Below are positions 11,601 to 20,662 of a stretch of 64,000 nucleotides of DNA, in pieces. Under the pieces are notes generated by a model, which had not been told where the DNA came from, made no database searches, and saw only the letters and a program-made list of their open reading frames with translations. The first letter of the stretch is position 1; each line of letters opens with the position of its first letter. The DNA comes from Schistosoma haematobium (Eukaryota > Platyhelminthes > Trematoda > Strigeidida > Schistosomatidae): assembly GCF_000699445.3 (NCBI RefSeq), contig NC_067197.1, positions 31,417,809 through 31,481,808 on the forward strand. The letters run 5' to 3'. The position numbers and the translations under genes were made by a program.

Positions 11601-14600
11601 AATACATACATATATGCATTTAACATTTTTAGACGTTAATGATGCTTCAAAAAAACATTCGAAATACTTTTCGCTTTTTATTACTTACATTTTATTATAC
11701 GATGTTTCTTTGCGTTTATTTGCGTGTGTTCAACTAATCGAAATGAACTAAATGCTTTTGGTTTGTATATAACTAGTCAATGAAAATACGTTTGTACAAA
11801 CTATTAGTAGATAAGGAATGGCTTTTGAGAAGCAGTCATTAAAATAATCAGTAACTTCAAAAATGGTAATAGATGTATGGAAGACAGCTTCAGTGTTGCT
11901 GAAGGTATGCAAGAGTTTGTAACTTACTGATTACCAAGACTGTTGATTGGTATTTTGTATTTAAAAATTTCATGGTCTCATCATCCTTGAAGTGTGGTTT
12001 TAGAGTCTAATGAGCAACTACGTTAGGTTGATCACTCACTATCTTTTCGTGAGTATCGAGTTGTCTTTGATTAATTCTGTATGTTTTATACTTTACCTCC
12101 GGCACCGAGAGTATCAGCTATCAGAGATGTGTTTAATCATAAGGTTAACCTCTTGTATAATGTATTTCTGGAAAACCAAAATCTCTGAAGACACGAATCG
12201 TTTATTTAAAACAACCTCCTTCACATATGAAATCTGTTGTTATCTTTCGCAAACTGAAATGCCTGAAATTGTGAAAATCAGTTGTTTTGCTCAATATTAG
12301 TAGATTGGATTGTACTGATACGCAAGTTCAAATAGGAAGGAGTAAGTGTATCACTCAATAATTTAAGTTACATTTACGAGATAAAATAGTTTAGCCTATT
12401 GATATTGTAAATAATATACATGCATTAAGCTATTGATTAATTTATCTCAAATACTAACCAGTTAAATGTATATTGTCTAAGTCAGCATATAACTCATTGT
12501 ATTTTGATGTAGTTTTAAATTATTTTTGTTTTATAATAAAGCTTCATCTACAATCTTTCCTTCCCCTTGAGTCCAGCCGTACCAGTCGGTCTTTTTTTAA
12601 GTTGGAACAGGAGACAAGTACGAGTTTCTCCGCAACTACACAACATATTTCTTTTATCACAGTATTATGATCAAGCCTCCTTTATTCTCACTGATAATTT
12701 GAGATTTGTCTAGTTCAATAAAAACTCTGTTTTAGTTAAAGTTCTATTCACGGATTTAACTTTTGAAGCAGGAAAGGACGAAAGAAAAAGAATTATTCTC
12801 TTAAAATGATAAAAATATTGATTAATCATTGAGAATAATTATCTATGCCCCAGTATTTTTTTTCTTTTCTTAAGAAAAAGAAAAGATTTCATTCTTTTAA
12901 CATGGTAACGAAAATATTATCTAGTGTCACTAATCATCAAATAATATTCTGAATTGTTTCTCATGCTGTTCTCACTTATTTTCCACGTCATTATATATAT
13001 AAGTAAGAATTGTCAATAAATTTAACGAAATAGGGGGTGTATTGGATGGTTTGTTTGAGTTACTGATTGATGAAGGCATGAAATAATGTTTAGTGTTTAT
13101 GTCTGATGTATATGAAATAATATTGTAGTGGACGAGAACACAATTGGGGAAAATCGAATGTATTTGAACACAAAATTGCAAAATAAAATCTGAGAACCAT
13201 ACAGTAAATACTTAGTTTGCAAAATGTCAATCAATTATCTCACACTTCACTGTTCCTTCATTTTCACAATCATTCTCTTTTCTTCGATCTTAACATTCTG
13301 CTGCCATATGTTTCACTCTTGATTGATGATACATATTACTTATATACATCGACATCAGTAGCATATGGGAGATAGGTACAAACTCTTCCTACCTGTTATA
13401 ATTTAGGAGATAATCGTAATTCTTCTTCCATGCCCAGTAGGTAATTTCGGATAAATTGACTCATAATGAGTTATGGTAATTTCGGTGCCTATTTTTTCCC
13501 TTTCTTAAATTTCCTGGCTCCCAACATTTTTTTTTCATGTTTCCTGTATACGATTATATCTTTTTACTAAACCATATAATTTACGTGTTTAGCCCACCGA
13601 TTCTATCGATGTTACAATTTTCACTTGGTTTTTTACTTTAATTTTCCCCTTGGTATGCTGATATGAGATATCACACTGTCGAATAAGTAAACGTTCGTCC
13701 CAGGTTATGCACAGTATGTTTTTGCTAAAAGAATCTATGGATTGAGGTAGTTCACACAAATAAATGATGTATAGTTGGTAGTGGGACGGAATAAGCGCAT
13801 TTCATCCTATTTGTTACTCATCAGTTGGATATATAGGCATCCTAATGTTGATGTTCTTACTGAGACTCGTGTCCAGTACCTTTAACTTCAAATGTCAATG
13901 TTGTTATCCACTGAGCTACTGAAGCCAATTACGCTCATTTACAATTTCATAATCCATTTATTTGATAAAACTTGCAACAAAATGGCTATACTGATGCGAT
14001 TCGCACAGGATGCACAAATGTCAAAAGAAACTAATCAGATTTCAATTCTAAATGTTAACAACCAATTAATTGCTTACCTTTACTGCAAATTGACTGTTTT
14101 TTCTCTTTTGTATATGTAAAGAATCATTTTGTAATAACTTCAGTCTACTTTCTCTCTGTGTTATTTAATTGATAGTAATTGTTTTAAACCATTTGATTGG
14201 TAAGTTGACTAATTATTATTCTTTACTTTATTGTTGATTCCTATTTTTAGGTTTAAATTTATTCGGTCCTACATATAGTGGATTAGAATATGATTATCGT
14301 GGTTTACAACGTGTTTATCATGAATTAGGTAATTATTCAGAAATGCAACGTTACCAAGGTTTATTTGATTATTGGTCTAAAGAAAGACAACGTCTTCGTT
14401 CATTAGAACCATCTGAATCATCAGATTCTTTGGAATTTCTTGATGAAAGTAATATTATAGGCTTAACTGAACAATCACAACTTTTAATGGAATTATTAAA
14501 AGAATATAAATATCAGTTTAAATCAATCTTTGAGAGTTTACATGTTGATTATAACAATGAGAATATGGTGAATACTGCAACAACAAGGCAAGATAATTTC

Positions 14601-14657
14601 AATGTGAACTTTGGTGGCAGTAGTACTATGGAAGCTAGTCGATCAACAGGATATTAA
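923..14657 (+). CDS. APPBP2: APPBP2 orthologue (amyloid protein-binding protein 2 / PAT1), C-terminal 324 residues, five exons
   Basis: TPR protein; in animals it binds the APP cytoplasmic tail and microtubules and serves as a CUL2 E3-ligase substrate receptor reading C-degrons (family knowledge). Exons: 923-1133, 4361-4470, 6350-6430, 11427-11592, 14251-14657. All have AG/GT borders and the phases join cleanly (1/2, 0/0, 0/0, 1/2), giving 975 nt = 324 residues plus stop. Recognition rests on strongly conserved blocks. Exon 4 has the TPR stretch with GHLASLYNYDMN followed by EAEQLYLRS. Exon 5 has YSGLEYDYRGLQRVYHELGNY. The first visible exon has MVALALEAIAYAHYV and an EYTSG motif. The last ~80 residues are Ser/Glu/Asn-rich, not conserved, and longer than I recall for the human tail. 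The N-terminal half (human ~585 aa total) lies outside the window. Introns are 1.9-5.0 kb and loaded with repeats. No break is seen, so the gene looks functional. Confidence 0.93.
1134..4360 (+). other. APPBP2 intron (3.2 kb)
   Basis: AT-rich. The only structured element I see is the truncated Sm-alpha-like tail near 3849. The open frames at 1356, 3263 and 4139 have no family resemblance. Confidence 0.8.
3849..3895 (+). repeat. 5'-truncated tail of an Sm-alpha-like (hammerhead) SINE
   Basis: The segment GTCCTGGATTCCACTG, followed by TTAACCACCATCCAACTC, matches the region just downstream of the hammerhead cleavage site in the other Sm-alpha-like copy at 50651-50685. Nothing of the ribozyme core or the tRNA-like head is present upstream, so the copy starts at or within a few bases of the expected cleavage position (after GTC). 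Confidence 0.55.
4361..4470 (+). CDS. APPBP2: APPBP2 exon
   Basis: This 110 nt exon follows CTATCTCCAG and ends at GTAAGC. It supplies two bases of a split alanine codon and then 36 codons, including the acidic DDNDPSRTRSD segment and a helix ending LELCER. It ends in phase 0. Confidence 0.88.
4640..5000 (+). mobile_element. 3' tail of an RTE-like non-LTR retrotransposon (5'-truncated copy)
   Basis: A GC-richer island inside AT-rich intron. Its second half (from about 4810) aligns by eye with 38495-38665, the sequence directly downstream of the RTE-like reverse transcriptase at 37.5-38.5 kb. Shared landmarks in order are CGGTTAA, CGTCCTCTCATTTTCG/CAATTTCG, AAACAAC, CAGTGAGTAG, ACTTCCC, ATTTCGA, and a final GGGGCATTT or close variant. 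It is therefore a dead-on-arrival copy holding only the 3' end. The open frames here (4692-4961 and 4881-5121) are incidental. Confidence 0.75.
5591..5659. repeat. (ATT)n microsatellite
   Basis: About 23 units of ATT with one interruption (ATC near 5611). It produces a spurious poly-isoleucine open frame on the reverse strand. Confidence 0.97.
6350..6430 (+). CDS. APPBP2: APPBP2 exon
   Basis: An 81 nt phase-0 exon between TTTTACAG and GTAAGT encodes 27 residues. TAKHFGNLGRLYQSMQ is a typical TPR helix pair and matches the conserved APPBP2 repeat region. Confidence 0.9.
7262..7630 (-). repeat. Interspersed repeat of the GTCAGTCAG family
   Basis: The reverse complement of this segment matches 54296-54475. 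Shared blocks are GTCAGTCAGCTACAACGTAG, GACCAGGCA, GTTGCCATACC, AAGATGAACACCGGATTCAT, CAATGGTGGTAAT and AAAAGAAAGATTGCAT. A more diverged copy begins at 57312. No coding capacity. I cannot tell whether it is an autonomous unit or the 5' untranslated part of a LINE. Confidence 0.75.
7700..7895 (+). repeat. Degenerate Sm-alpha-like SINE with hammerhead remnant
   Basis: GGTACATCCATC is followed by TAACGAGTC and, after a degraded stem II, GAAA, then TACGCGTC and ATAGATTCTATTG, in the same order as the copy at 50611-50685. The core reads CTAACGA instead of CTGANGA, so the invariant G5 is lost, and stem II no longer pairs. Upstream (7735-7820) a decayed tRNA-like head is plausible. Confidence 0.6.
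8885..9260. other. Unclassified GC-richer block
   Basis: About 150 bp around 8890-9040 is clearly richer in GC than its surroundings, which suggests an inserted sequence. I found no second copy in the window and no protein similarity. The ORF at 9085-9267 (-) has no recognised family. Confidence 0.3.
9755..9900 (-). mobile_element. tRNA-like SINE arm, reverse orientation, with hammerhead domain
   Basis: The reverse complement reproduces the second half of the SINE at 9920-10160: hammerhead, TTCCAGGTTTTTCAGAGTGG, then TCTAGCTTAAATCGACTCAT and GAATTCAACTA. It forms the left arm of a head-to-head pair. Confidence 0.8.
9807..9862 (-). ncRNA. Hammerhead ribozyme, core intact, stem II weakened
   Basis: On the reverse strand the core box CTGAGGA fits CUGANGA, and GAAA follows stem II. 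The cleavage triplet is GTC, followed by CAGTGCTTCC that pairs with the upstream strand (stem I). Stem II reads GGCC/GAAC, with two mismatches against the GTCC/GGAC of the copy at 10063. Stem III is minimal (A-U, a wobble and A-U). Self-cleavage is probably poor. Confidence 0.7.
9920..10160 (+). mobile_element. tRNA-like SINE carrying a hammerhead ribozyme
   Basis: 5' to 3': lead sequence with GTTAGACATTAATACC, box A-like GCTCACTGGTCTAGAG (about 9987), box B-like GTTTCGAGTCG (10037-10047), the hammerhead (10063-10118), then TTTTCCATGGTGGTCTAG and a tail ending in GAATTCAAC/GGATTCAAC before a (TA)n run at 10162. Internal Pol III boxes followed by a type I hammerhead are the known architecture of schistosome SINE-like repeats. 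Further copies are at 10480-10690 and 55965-56180 (+), 9755 and 10290 (-), and a fragment at 40455 (-). Confidence 0.85.
10063..10118 (+). ncRNA. Hammerhead ribozyme, type I, intact core
   Basis: Core box CTGAGGA (10075-10081) fits CUGANGA. Stem II is GTCC/GGAC (10082-10085 with 10093-10096), four perfect pairs with a 7-nt loop. GAAA is at 10097-10100. Stem III is minimal (A-U, C-G, G-C around a 2-nt GT loop). The triplet GTC ends at 10108, the predicted cleavage site. Stem I pairs GGATGC..ACTG with CAGTGCATCC across the site, with only a 2-nt bulge. All catalytic core positions I know are present, so this copy could self-cleave if transcribed. Confidence 0.88.
10162..10187. repeat. (TA)n microsatellite at SINE 3' end
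   Basis: About 12 TA units directly after the SINE tail; a similar TATATA run precedes the reverse arm at 9708-9720. These could be simple tails or the AT-rich insertion site. Confidence 0.9.
10290..10450 (-). mobile_element. tRNA-like SINE arm, reverse orientation
   Basis: The reverse complement contains a box B-like GGCTCGAGTCC, GGGAGCGTG, the hammerhead, then GGTTTTCAATGGCAGTCTAG and a diverged tail with GATCTCAATAAAAAC. It forms the left arm of the second head-to-head pair (partner at 10480-10690). Confidence 0.78.
10343..10398 (-). ncRNA. Hammerhead ribozyme, antisense copy, intact core
   Basis: The reverse strand reads CTGAGGA, stem II GTCG/GGAC (three pairs plus one mismatch next to the loop), GAAA, then CGGACGTC with a perfect minimal stem III (C-G and G-C around GA), then TAGTGCATCC as the 3' strand of stem I. 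Stem I is shorter and includes wobble pairs. The core is complete, so activity is possible but less certain than for the 10063 copy. Confidence 0.78.
10480..10690 (+). mobile_element. tRNA-like SINE with decayed hammerhead
   Basis: Box A-like GGCTCAGTGGTCTG (10523), box B-like AGTTCGAGTCTT (10571) and a hammerhead remnant near 10604-10646, where the core is CTGTGAA and GAAA has become GGAACGG. The tail (CATTGATCTGTCCATTATCT, then CAATAAAAATTC) resembles that of the 10290 copy and of the 55965 copy. Confidence 0.8.
11427..11592 (+). CDS. APPBP2: APPBP2 exon with the most conserved TPR block
   Basis: The exon starts after GATAAG and ends before GTGAGT, in phase 1. It encodes 55 residues with two TPR helices, including GHLASLYNYDMNRFKEAEQL. 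This block is near-identical in animal APPBP2 proteins and is the main basis for the assignment. The acceptor lacks a classic pyrimidine run immediately before AG, but the phase fits. Confidence 0.93.
11593..14250 (+). other. APPBP2 intron (2.7 kb)
   Basis: Contains an antisense Sm-alpha-like SINE (13755-13925). The rest is AT-rich, and the open frames at 12010, 12473, 12972 and 13892 show no family signature. Confidence 0.8.
13755..13925 (-). mobile_element. Sm-alpha-like SINE with tRNA-like box A and decayed hammerhead
   Basis: On the reverse strand the element begins with TAGCTCAGTGGATAAC, a perfect Pol III box A (TRGYNNARNGG), followed by a weak box B around GGACACGAGTC. After AACATCAACATTAGGATG comes a hammerhead-like CTGATGAGTAACAAATAGG with GAAA at 13800-13803. 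Core box CTGATGA (13818-13824) is intact, but stem II mispairs, the GTC triplet is altered and stem I does not pair, so the ribozyme looks dead. Confidence 0.72.
14251..14657 (+). CDS. APPBP2: APPBP2 terminal exon with stop
   Basis: The exon starts after TTTTTAG and encodes LNLFGPTYSGLEYDYRGLQ and then a helical and low-complexity tail of about 100 residues rich in Ser, Glu and Asn. TAA is at 14655-14657, directly before an (AT)n run. Confidence 0.93.
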
Positions 14658-14670
14658 TATTTCATGTGCA

Positions 14671-14672
<2 letters not shown>

Positions 14673-14751
<79 letters not shown>
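14673..14751. repeat. (AT)n microsatellite
   Basis: About 39 uninterrupted AT units lie in the presumed 3' UTR of APPBP2, 16 bp after the stop codon. If transcribed, this self-complementary run would form a long hairpin. Confidence 0.97.
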
Positions 14752-14754
<3 letters not shown>

Positions 14755-17450
14755 TTATATCTAGAAAACGAAGTGTTTTCGTCTGGATATGTTTTATTTG
14801 AAGAATGAGTATCATTTTTTGCTTCTCATTACTTCATTGTTTGTACATATGCCAAAAGAATATAATTAGTAATATATATTCCTTTTTAAAATTTGGAACT
14901 CTGTTAACATTACGTATGGGGCCACTTATTTTAACAGACATTGAAAGGTATCTAAAAAGCCAACGGAGAAGAAATAATCTGTTTTGAATATAATTGATTT
15001 AGATTAGCTCAATCGGTTCAAAAACTTTATTACCTGTTTGTATGCAGATTTCAAATCTACAAATCTATTGTACTTCCGGTTGTTATGAAGTTTATCATGT
15101 TGCCTCTATTGGTACCTGGATGAGGTCAAGTTTATATATATCTCAGACTTTCATAATGTTTTTCTACAGGTCTTTTGGGTTCATTCTGTTTGATTTTAGT
15201 TTCGAAGTTATGCGTGAAATCTTTTATTTAGGTCTAATATTGATGATCAGCTGAAGTCACCTAGGAACACTGTCAGAGACCTGTTTGCATTTAGTCATCT
15301 TATCGTTCGTCGTAAGTTAGAATAAGTTTTCTTGTTTCTGTTGATACTTGACAGTTCGATTGCAGCAAAGCGTTCAAATCAGTTAAATGTGTGCATGGCA
15401 ATGTTGATATTAACTTTGATCATGTTAATCCTGCCGTCACTTCATAAAGTGTGATGCGCTTGCTTACCCACTGTGAATCATACTATACTGTTTTCCATGG
15501 TGTCTCAGTTGCTGTTGTGAAACATTGAACCTTTGTTTGTTTCCACAATCTTAGTTATTATTCTCGTTGCTTTAAGTGCTGTGGTACTTCCTCTTACCCA
15601 GTTTACTCGTAGTTCGCCGCAGCCAGAAGCTTTTGGCGAATCTCCTAATATCCTGTAGGTCAAGATTAAATTTTGTACGCACTTTATTGTTATTCTTTAG
15701 ACCGGTGGGGGTTAATATGAAGAAACTAATAATAATGTCTCCTTGTTCTGTTTTGTAGCGTCATCCGTAATAGTTATGTCTTATATCGTTGAGTACTTCT
15801 TAATCAGGCTTAGCAAAGAAATGGATTAGATTAATCTCCATCTAAACCTGTCGTATTGGTTCATAAAACTGAGTTCCACTGTCAGACAACACGTTGAAAT
15901 GCGAATTGCTTTTTTCTCAGAATATGTTTGTATTCTCCCTTACTATCTTGCTGACTTCCCGTCGTCTGTTTACAGCAGTATGGTTAAGGTACTAGTGGAC
16001 CCTAATTCATAACTTCGGGACATATCACTCCAATTTATGTGTCATGAAAAAATTAATGAGTCTGGGATTGTTAGTTCAGTTAATTTTTGAATACACTTTA
16101 AAATTTGGTGTAAACTTCTAGTGGACATTGTAGGGAGTAAAGAGCAAGCTGTGTTACTGTTCTAATAAGGCTTACTGGAATTTCGATTCTTTCTAATAGT
16201 GAATTCATATTGTTAAAGTCTATTATGAGACGCATTGTGATAGGATTTGGGGCCATATTTGTGTAGTTTCCAGTTTCTTTTGCTTTGTTGAACCTTATGT
16301 TTCATAAAGTGGTTCATTTCTCATATTCTTATTGAATTAAGGCGCAAGTGAGTCTGTCATTTAGATACACAAACATTCTCTTAAGATTGTTTGACAATAC
16401 AGTCAAAATGTATGCTCCATCTACTTTGAGTTTTTTCTTTATCATAAGAATACCGAATGTTTAAAAAATTCCCATATTGTGAGCAAAAACAACATATATA
16501 AATGAACAAGATTGTTCTCAATAAGATCATCATCAGACTTTAATATATGCAGTAATATTTATATGCATATAAGAAATTATAAAGCCAATCAAGACGCTTT
16601 ATAAGTCTGTAGTGTGGCGTCGAGTCGCGTTTGACCATGATCACCACTACAGGAAGGATACCTGCCAGTTAACCGATAAGATCTCCCGTAGGCCAAATAT
16701 CAGAAGGCAGTTGATGGGTGTAGTCGAGATGTATTTGTTGGCGATCTCGTGGTATCGAAAGAATACTGAGACCGTGCCAGGTTACAAGTGTGGTTACTGG
16801 GCGTAACCGAATTCGTGCAAAGTCACAATCAACGGAAGAATGTACGTGTTTCGATACAGCTAAACAAACACGTACAGTAAAATAATACCTGGTACAATTG
16901 GTTATAATAATAATTGTTTCCATTACACCAATCGCGTTCTCTTGATAAAAGTAGGTCACTACAAGTCCATGATAACAGTGGAATTGATTGAACGAGATAA
17001 TCATAATAAGTACAGAGTACAACTCCGTGATTACATTATATGTGTACTAGTTGTTATAATAATAAAAGCTTGGACCCATGTTACATAATGGGAAATAGGT
17101 TAATGGCTCGAAAATAAAGATGCAGAAGTAACATTCATAAAAACTACAAGGTTACTGTGGAATTTATACAAATTAATGATTTCTTTGTACTTGACCGTGC
17201 AATAATTACGAATGGCAAATATAATGTGTTCAATTGCGCTCACCTAGTTCTACCTGCCTTAAATTGCACTATTTTGGGGATTCTTAGTTAGCACATTAGT
17301 TCAACTACTAATTCTCATAATTAAGTAGTAAGAATTGTCCACAAAATTGAATAGTCAAGCGTATACTTAAAAGATAAAAACAAACGAACGAAGTGTAAGG
17401 AAAATAACGATAAATGAAATCATTCATTAGGGCTATTTTGGATAAGGGAG
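14752..17450. other. Intergenic region without recognised genes
   Basis: Contains the presumed APPBP2 3' UTR and then mixed-composition DNA. The block at about 16600-17040 is richer in GC and looks inserted, but I could not assign it. The open frames at 15042, 15576, 16612 and 16669 show no motif I trust. Confidence 0.5.
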
Positions 17451-17670
17451 AGATAAAGGTGCTATAACTTTATTATGAATACAAATACTTGGATCCTTAG
17501 CCCTATAGCTTCTGCTATGTGTAAGAGACGAAATCGAACCTCATAAAGAAAACTAATAGGGATACGACAAATCACTTTAAATGACCTGTTTCGGTCTATT
17601 ACATGGCCGCTGGTGAGAAAGTGTGATAAAACAGAGCTGCATGTTTTGTGTAGCTACCCTTTCCTAACTA

Positions 17671-18110
17671 CTAATAAAGATGTCCGTTAACTCGTTGACT
17701 CAGTTGTTTTGTTGTGCATCCACAATAACTTTCTCCGCAGGAGCAGCTGAATTTGTGGATACACATAAATGCGTCAAGCCCAGGTAACTTATGTTCTAAT
17801 TGAGGAATCACCATGGATTGGTTCGTAAACGACAGGCGGATGTTATATACAATAAACGATCCCTTCACTGCTCAAATCAGTTGGTCTCGTAGCACATCAC
17901 CAGCTATATCTCCACCGAATTACAGTTTCAGGAAGAGGGATTTCCTGTTAACCGTTTATCGCTTTACTTTCGTGTTTATTGAATTCACGTGTTTCTTCAA
18001 AAAACGTAATCTACTCCAACGTTTTAACTGTTTCATAAACTTTCTGGGTTGGTTTAATAAGTCCATATGTGTATATAAATATTACTGTATATTAGAGTAA
18101 AGCCTGGTGG
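17671..18110 (-). mobile_element. Penelope-like element fragment: linker and GIY-YIG endonuclease start
   Basis: The reverse-strand frame 17868-17671 carries FMCIHKFSCSCGESYCGCTT, then KQLSQRVNGHL. This is the C-x-C spaced linker and the start of a GIY-YIG domain as in Penelope-like retroelements, where the usual form is C-x-C-G-x-x-Y-I-G-R-T. Here Y-C-G-C replaces Y-I-G-R, so the catalytic arginine position is changed. Upstream on the same strand (about 18080-17980) a frame with NQPRKFMKQLKRWSRL could be decayed reverse transcriptase. It is truncated after about 65 residues and has stop codons, so it is a dead fragment. Confidence 0.6.
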
Positions 18111-18780
18111 GGATCTTATTGAAAATAATCTTGTTCGCTCTCATATGTTGAATACTAAGTGGTCATGAAGTACTTATGCAGTAAAATCGTAAACAAGGCA
18201 TAATTGACCGTTGAGAACTACTAATTTGAAGTAAGAAGTATAGGGTTGTATAGTGATATTGTTACACATAAATGTCAAAAACATAAAGCATTTAAAATGT
18301 GCAATAATCGCTCACCACAGTTGGACACAAGCAGATCACAAATAATGTACGTGATATAACTCATTCCCATCTAGTAATAATAATGATTTATGTCAAAGTA
18401 GTTACATATCAATTTACTGGCTTCAATAAGAACATACATTCGGGGTTTATGCGAGGGGTACTATCCCAGTGCAGTCATTAAGAGACTACATGAATAATTA
18501 CAAATGATTGACACGTTATTTTGATAGCACAGTAGAGTCAGCACAAAAAATAAACATTTGTCTAGGAAATACTAAGCATGGTAAAACATCCTCATTAGAG
18601 TTGGATAGTTCTTACACCGGTCAATGCTATAATATAGAATCTGCAATTCACCAGCTCAGATGACTTGTGCCGAGTGATCCGAGGTCTACTCGGTTTAGAT
18701 AGGAATGATGTGACCTACCATCTGACATCAAGGTCACACCTCGCTGTTAGTACCTAATGTGGATTACCCTGCCATCATAT
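18110..18780. other. Intergenic, no gene seen
   Basis: No exon-like frame. A GC-richer stretch from about 18650 (CCGAGTGATCCGAGGTCTAC and following) probably belongs to the 5' untranslated part of the CR1-like LINE that follows. Confidence 0.4.
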
Positions 18781-19149
18781 CCAGTTACTATGGCTGCTCC
18801 GATGACCTGCACGCTTTTTGAAAGGGAAGTTTAGTCCTAACGTTATTTGCATTCCTCAAACGTTTGCTGTGTTCTTACGCAACGAAAGTACCATTTCTGA
18901 TCTAAAGAATCTTTTCTGTGCTATACGTTTGGTAGATTGCTTTTTTTCAGTTTCACCCGATTTAATATTTAACTATGGTTTTGCTATAGCTTACTATTCG
19001 GTTTTTTCAGTTTTTCACGTAAAGGCCAGTTTCAATTTTTCCTAACCCGTTTTATCCATTCTTGCCCGTTTTTAGTGTGCTTTTTAGTGTGTTTTTAACT
19101 GTCTTATACCTTTGCTATCATCTATAATACAGCTTACGTCAATAAAGTC

Positions 19150-20260
19150 ATGAAAAATTCGTGCGAACGACCTGGATGCCGTTTCGCTGTTACATCTGGC
19201 ATACACTGCGATAATTGCAAAGGTTGATTCCATCAAGCGTGCACAGATCTCACAGCAACTGCCTATAACAAACTCAGCAAGTCCGATCATAAGTGGGTAT
19301 GTGTTAAGTGCAACATGAATGCTGTATTTTTGCTGAGTGACAGCATTGTCTTATTAACAAATCTGCGGAATAAGTTGTCAGCAAACTTGGAAAAAGGCAG
19401 TCATACAACGGGTAGACAAGCAAGGACGCTCAATGAAAACAAGAATAGGGATGTCGATAGGTTTAATATCGATGGGGCATGCAATAGCACTTGTGGTGAC
19501 ATGCTGAAACTCAGCACCATCATTACGTCGACGGTAATGCACTCCCTCAGCAAACTTGGGTCTTCCAGTACAAAGTCCTTGAATGCAACAGTGGTTCTCA
19601 AAAACTCTGTAGGTGATTGGACCCTCGTTAACAGGGCTAAAAATGACTAGACGTCACCGTCTAAGCTGAACACCCCAAGTATTGTACGGAAATCAACTAA
19701 TGACTTGGCCGCACAGTCTATACCCAAGAACATCCGTCCGGCCATCAAAGAGCCTACGATTAAGAAACGTGCTTCGACCTCCAAACAACAGAGTGCTGAA
19801 CCTGAACTCACCGGAAAACCTGGGAAAACAATAATGGTTCATGATGACTCTCTCGTAATTATGAACCTCAAAGACAACCCTGACCTTCCTCTCAGTTTGC
19901 AGGACAAAAATGACAGGATGCTCTGGGGTGAATTAAACAAAAAGCTTGAACTTCCTAAAATAAAGCCTTTGACCGTCACGTGGCTCACTCGTAGAAAGGA
20001 CTCTTAGCATCAAAATCACCCGAGGCTACTTAAGAATGCTATCGGCGTAGAGTATGTCCTGCTAGCTAGTCATTTACTGAAATCCGATGGGAACGTAAGA
20101 ATACTGTCCGGCATATCGTATTCTGAGCGCAATCTCATTCAGAAAATCCCTAAAGAATCCCGCGGGAAGTTTTTCGGAGGAAAAAATATCATTGTGCATG
20201 GTGTACTGGTAAACACGAACTCTATTCAAACAAACTCTGATATTAGGGAGTGAAAATTCA
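19150..20260 (+). pseudogene. LINE ORF1 with PHD-like zinc finger, broken
   Basis: Starts ATG at 19150. Residues 5-60 show the C4HC3 spacing of a PHD finger: CERPGC, then HCDNCKG, FHQAC, and KWVCVKC. The tryptophan expected between KG and FHQ is a TGA stop (19225-19227). Two more in-frame stops follow (TAG at 19648, TAG at 20005). The middle is Lys/Ser-rich, and a later block in another frame (20272-20526) includes RPRIMKITFPASHKAA. PHD-type fingers occur in ORF1 of CR1-like LINEs. Function in an active relative: RNA/protein binding in the RNP. Confidence 0.7.
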
Positions 20261-20662
20261 TCAGGCGATCCTTGAGGCTCAAAAATATACTGACTCAACA
20301 TGTGACGAGACTAGACAAAAAGGATGGAGATTCTAGACCCCGGATAATGAAGATAACTTTCCCAGCCTCCCATAAGGCGGCTGCAACTCTGGGAGCATTT
20401 CACACCGACAGACGTCGGTTGCCAACTGGAATAAGTTTGCAACCGAATAGGCCAAATGACGCCAGGATCAAGCAAAAAGGCAACTTGGAGCTGACCGTTC
20501 CAACCGTGGACTGTCCTGACCATTAAAAAACGTGTCAAGGACAGGGCCTACCGAATCGGCGAACCTTATATAGGTAGGTTACCTGTCCGTTCACGTAAGG
20601 CTCATACAGACAAAAATGGGGAAGCTCATACGTCTCAAGTTGAAAGTACAAACTACTTATAC

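Noticed and set aside
16669..17022. 117-codon reverse open frame
   Set aside because: No motif, odd composition, and located in a repeat-like block.
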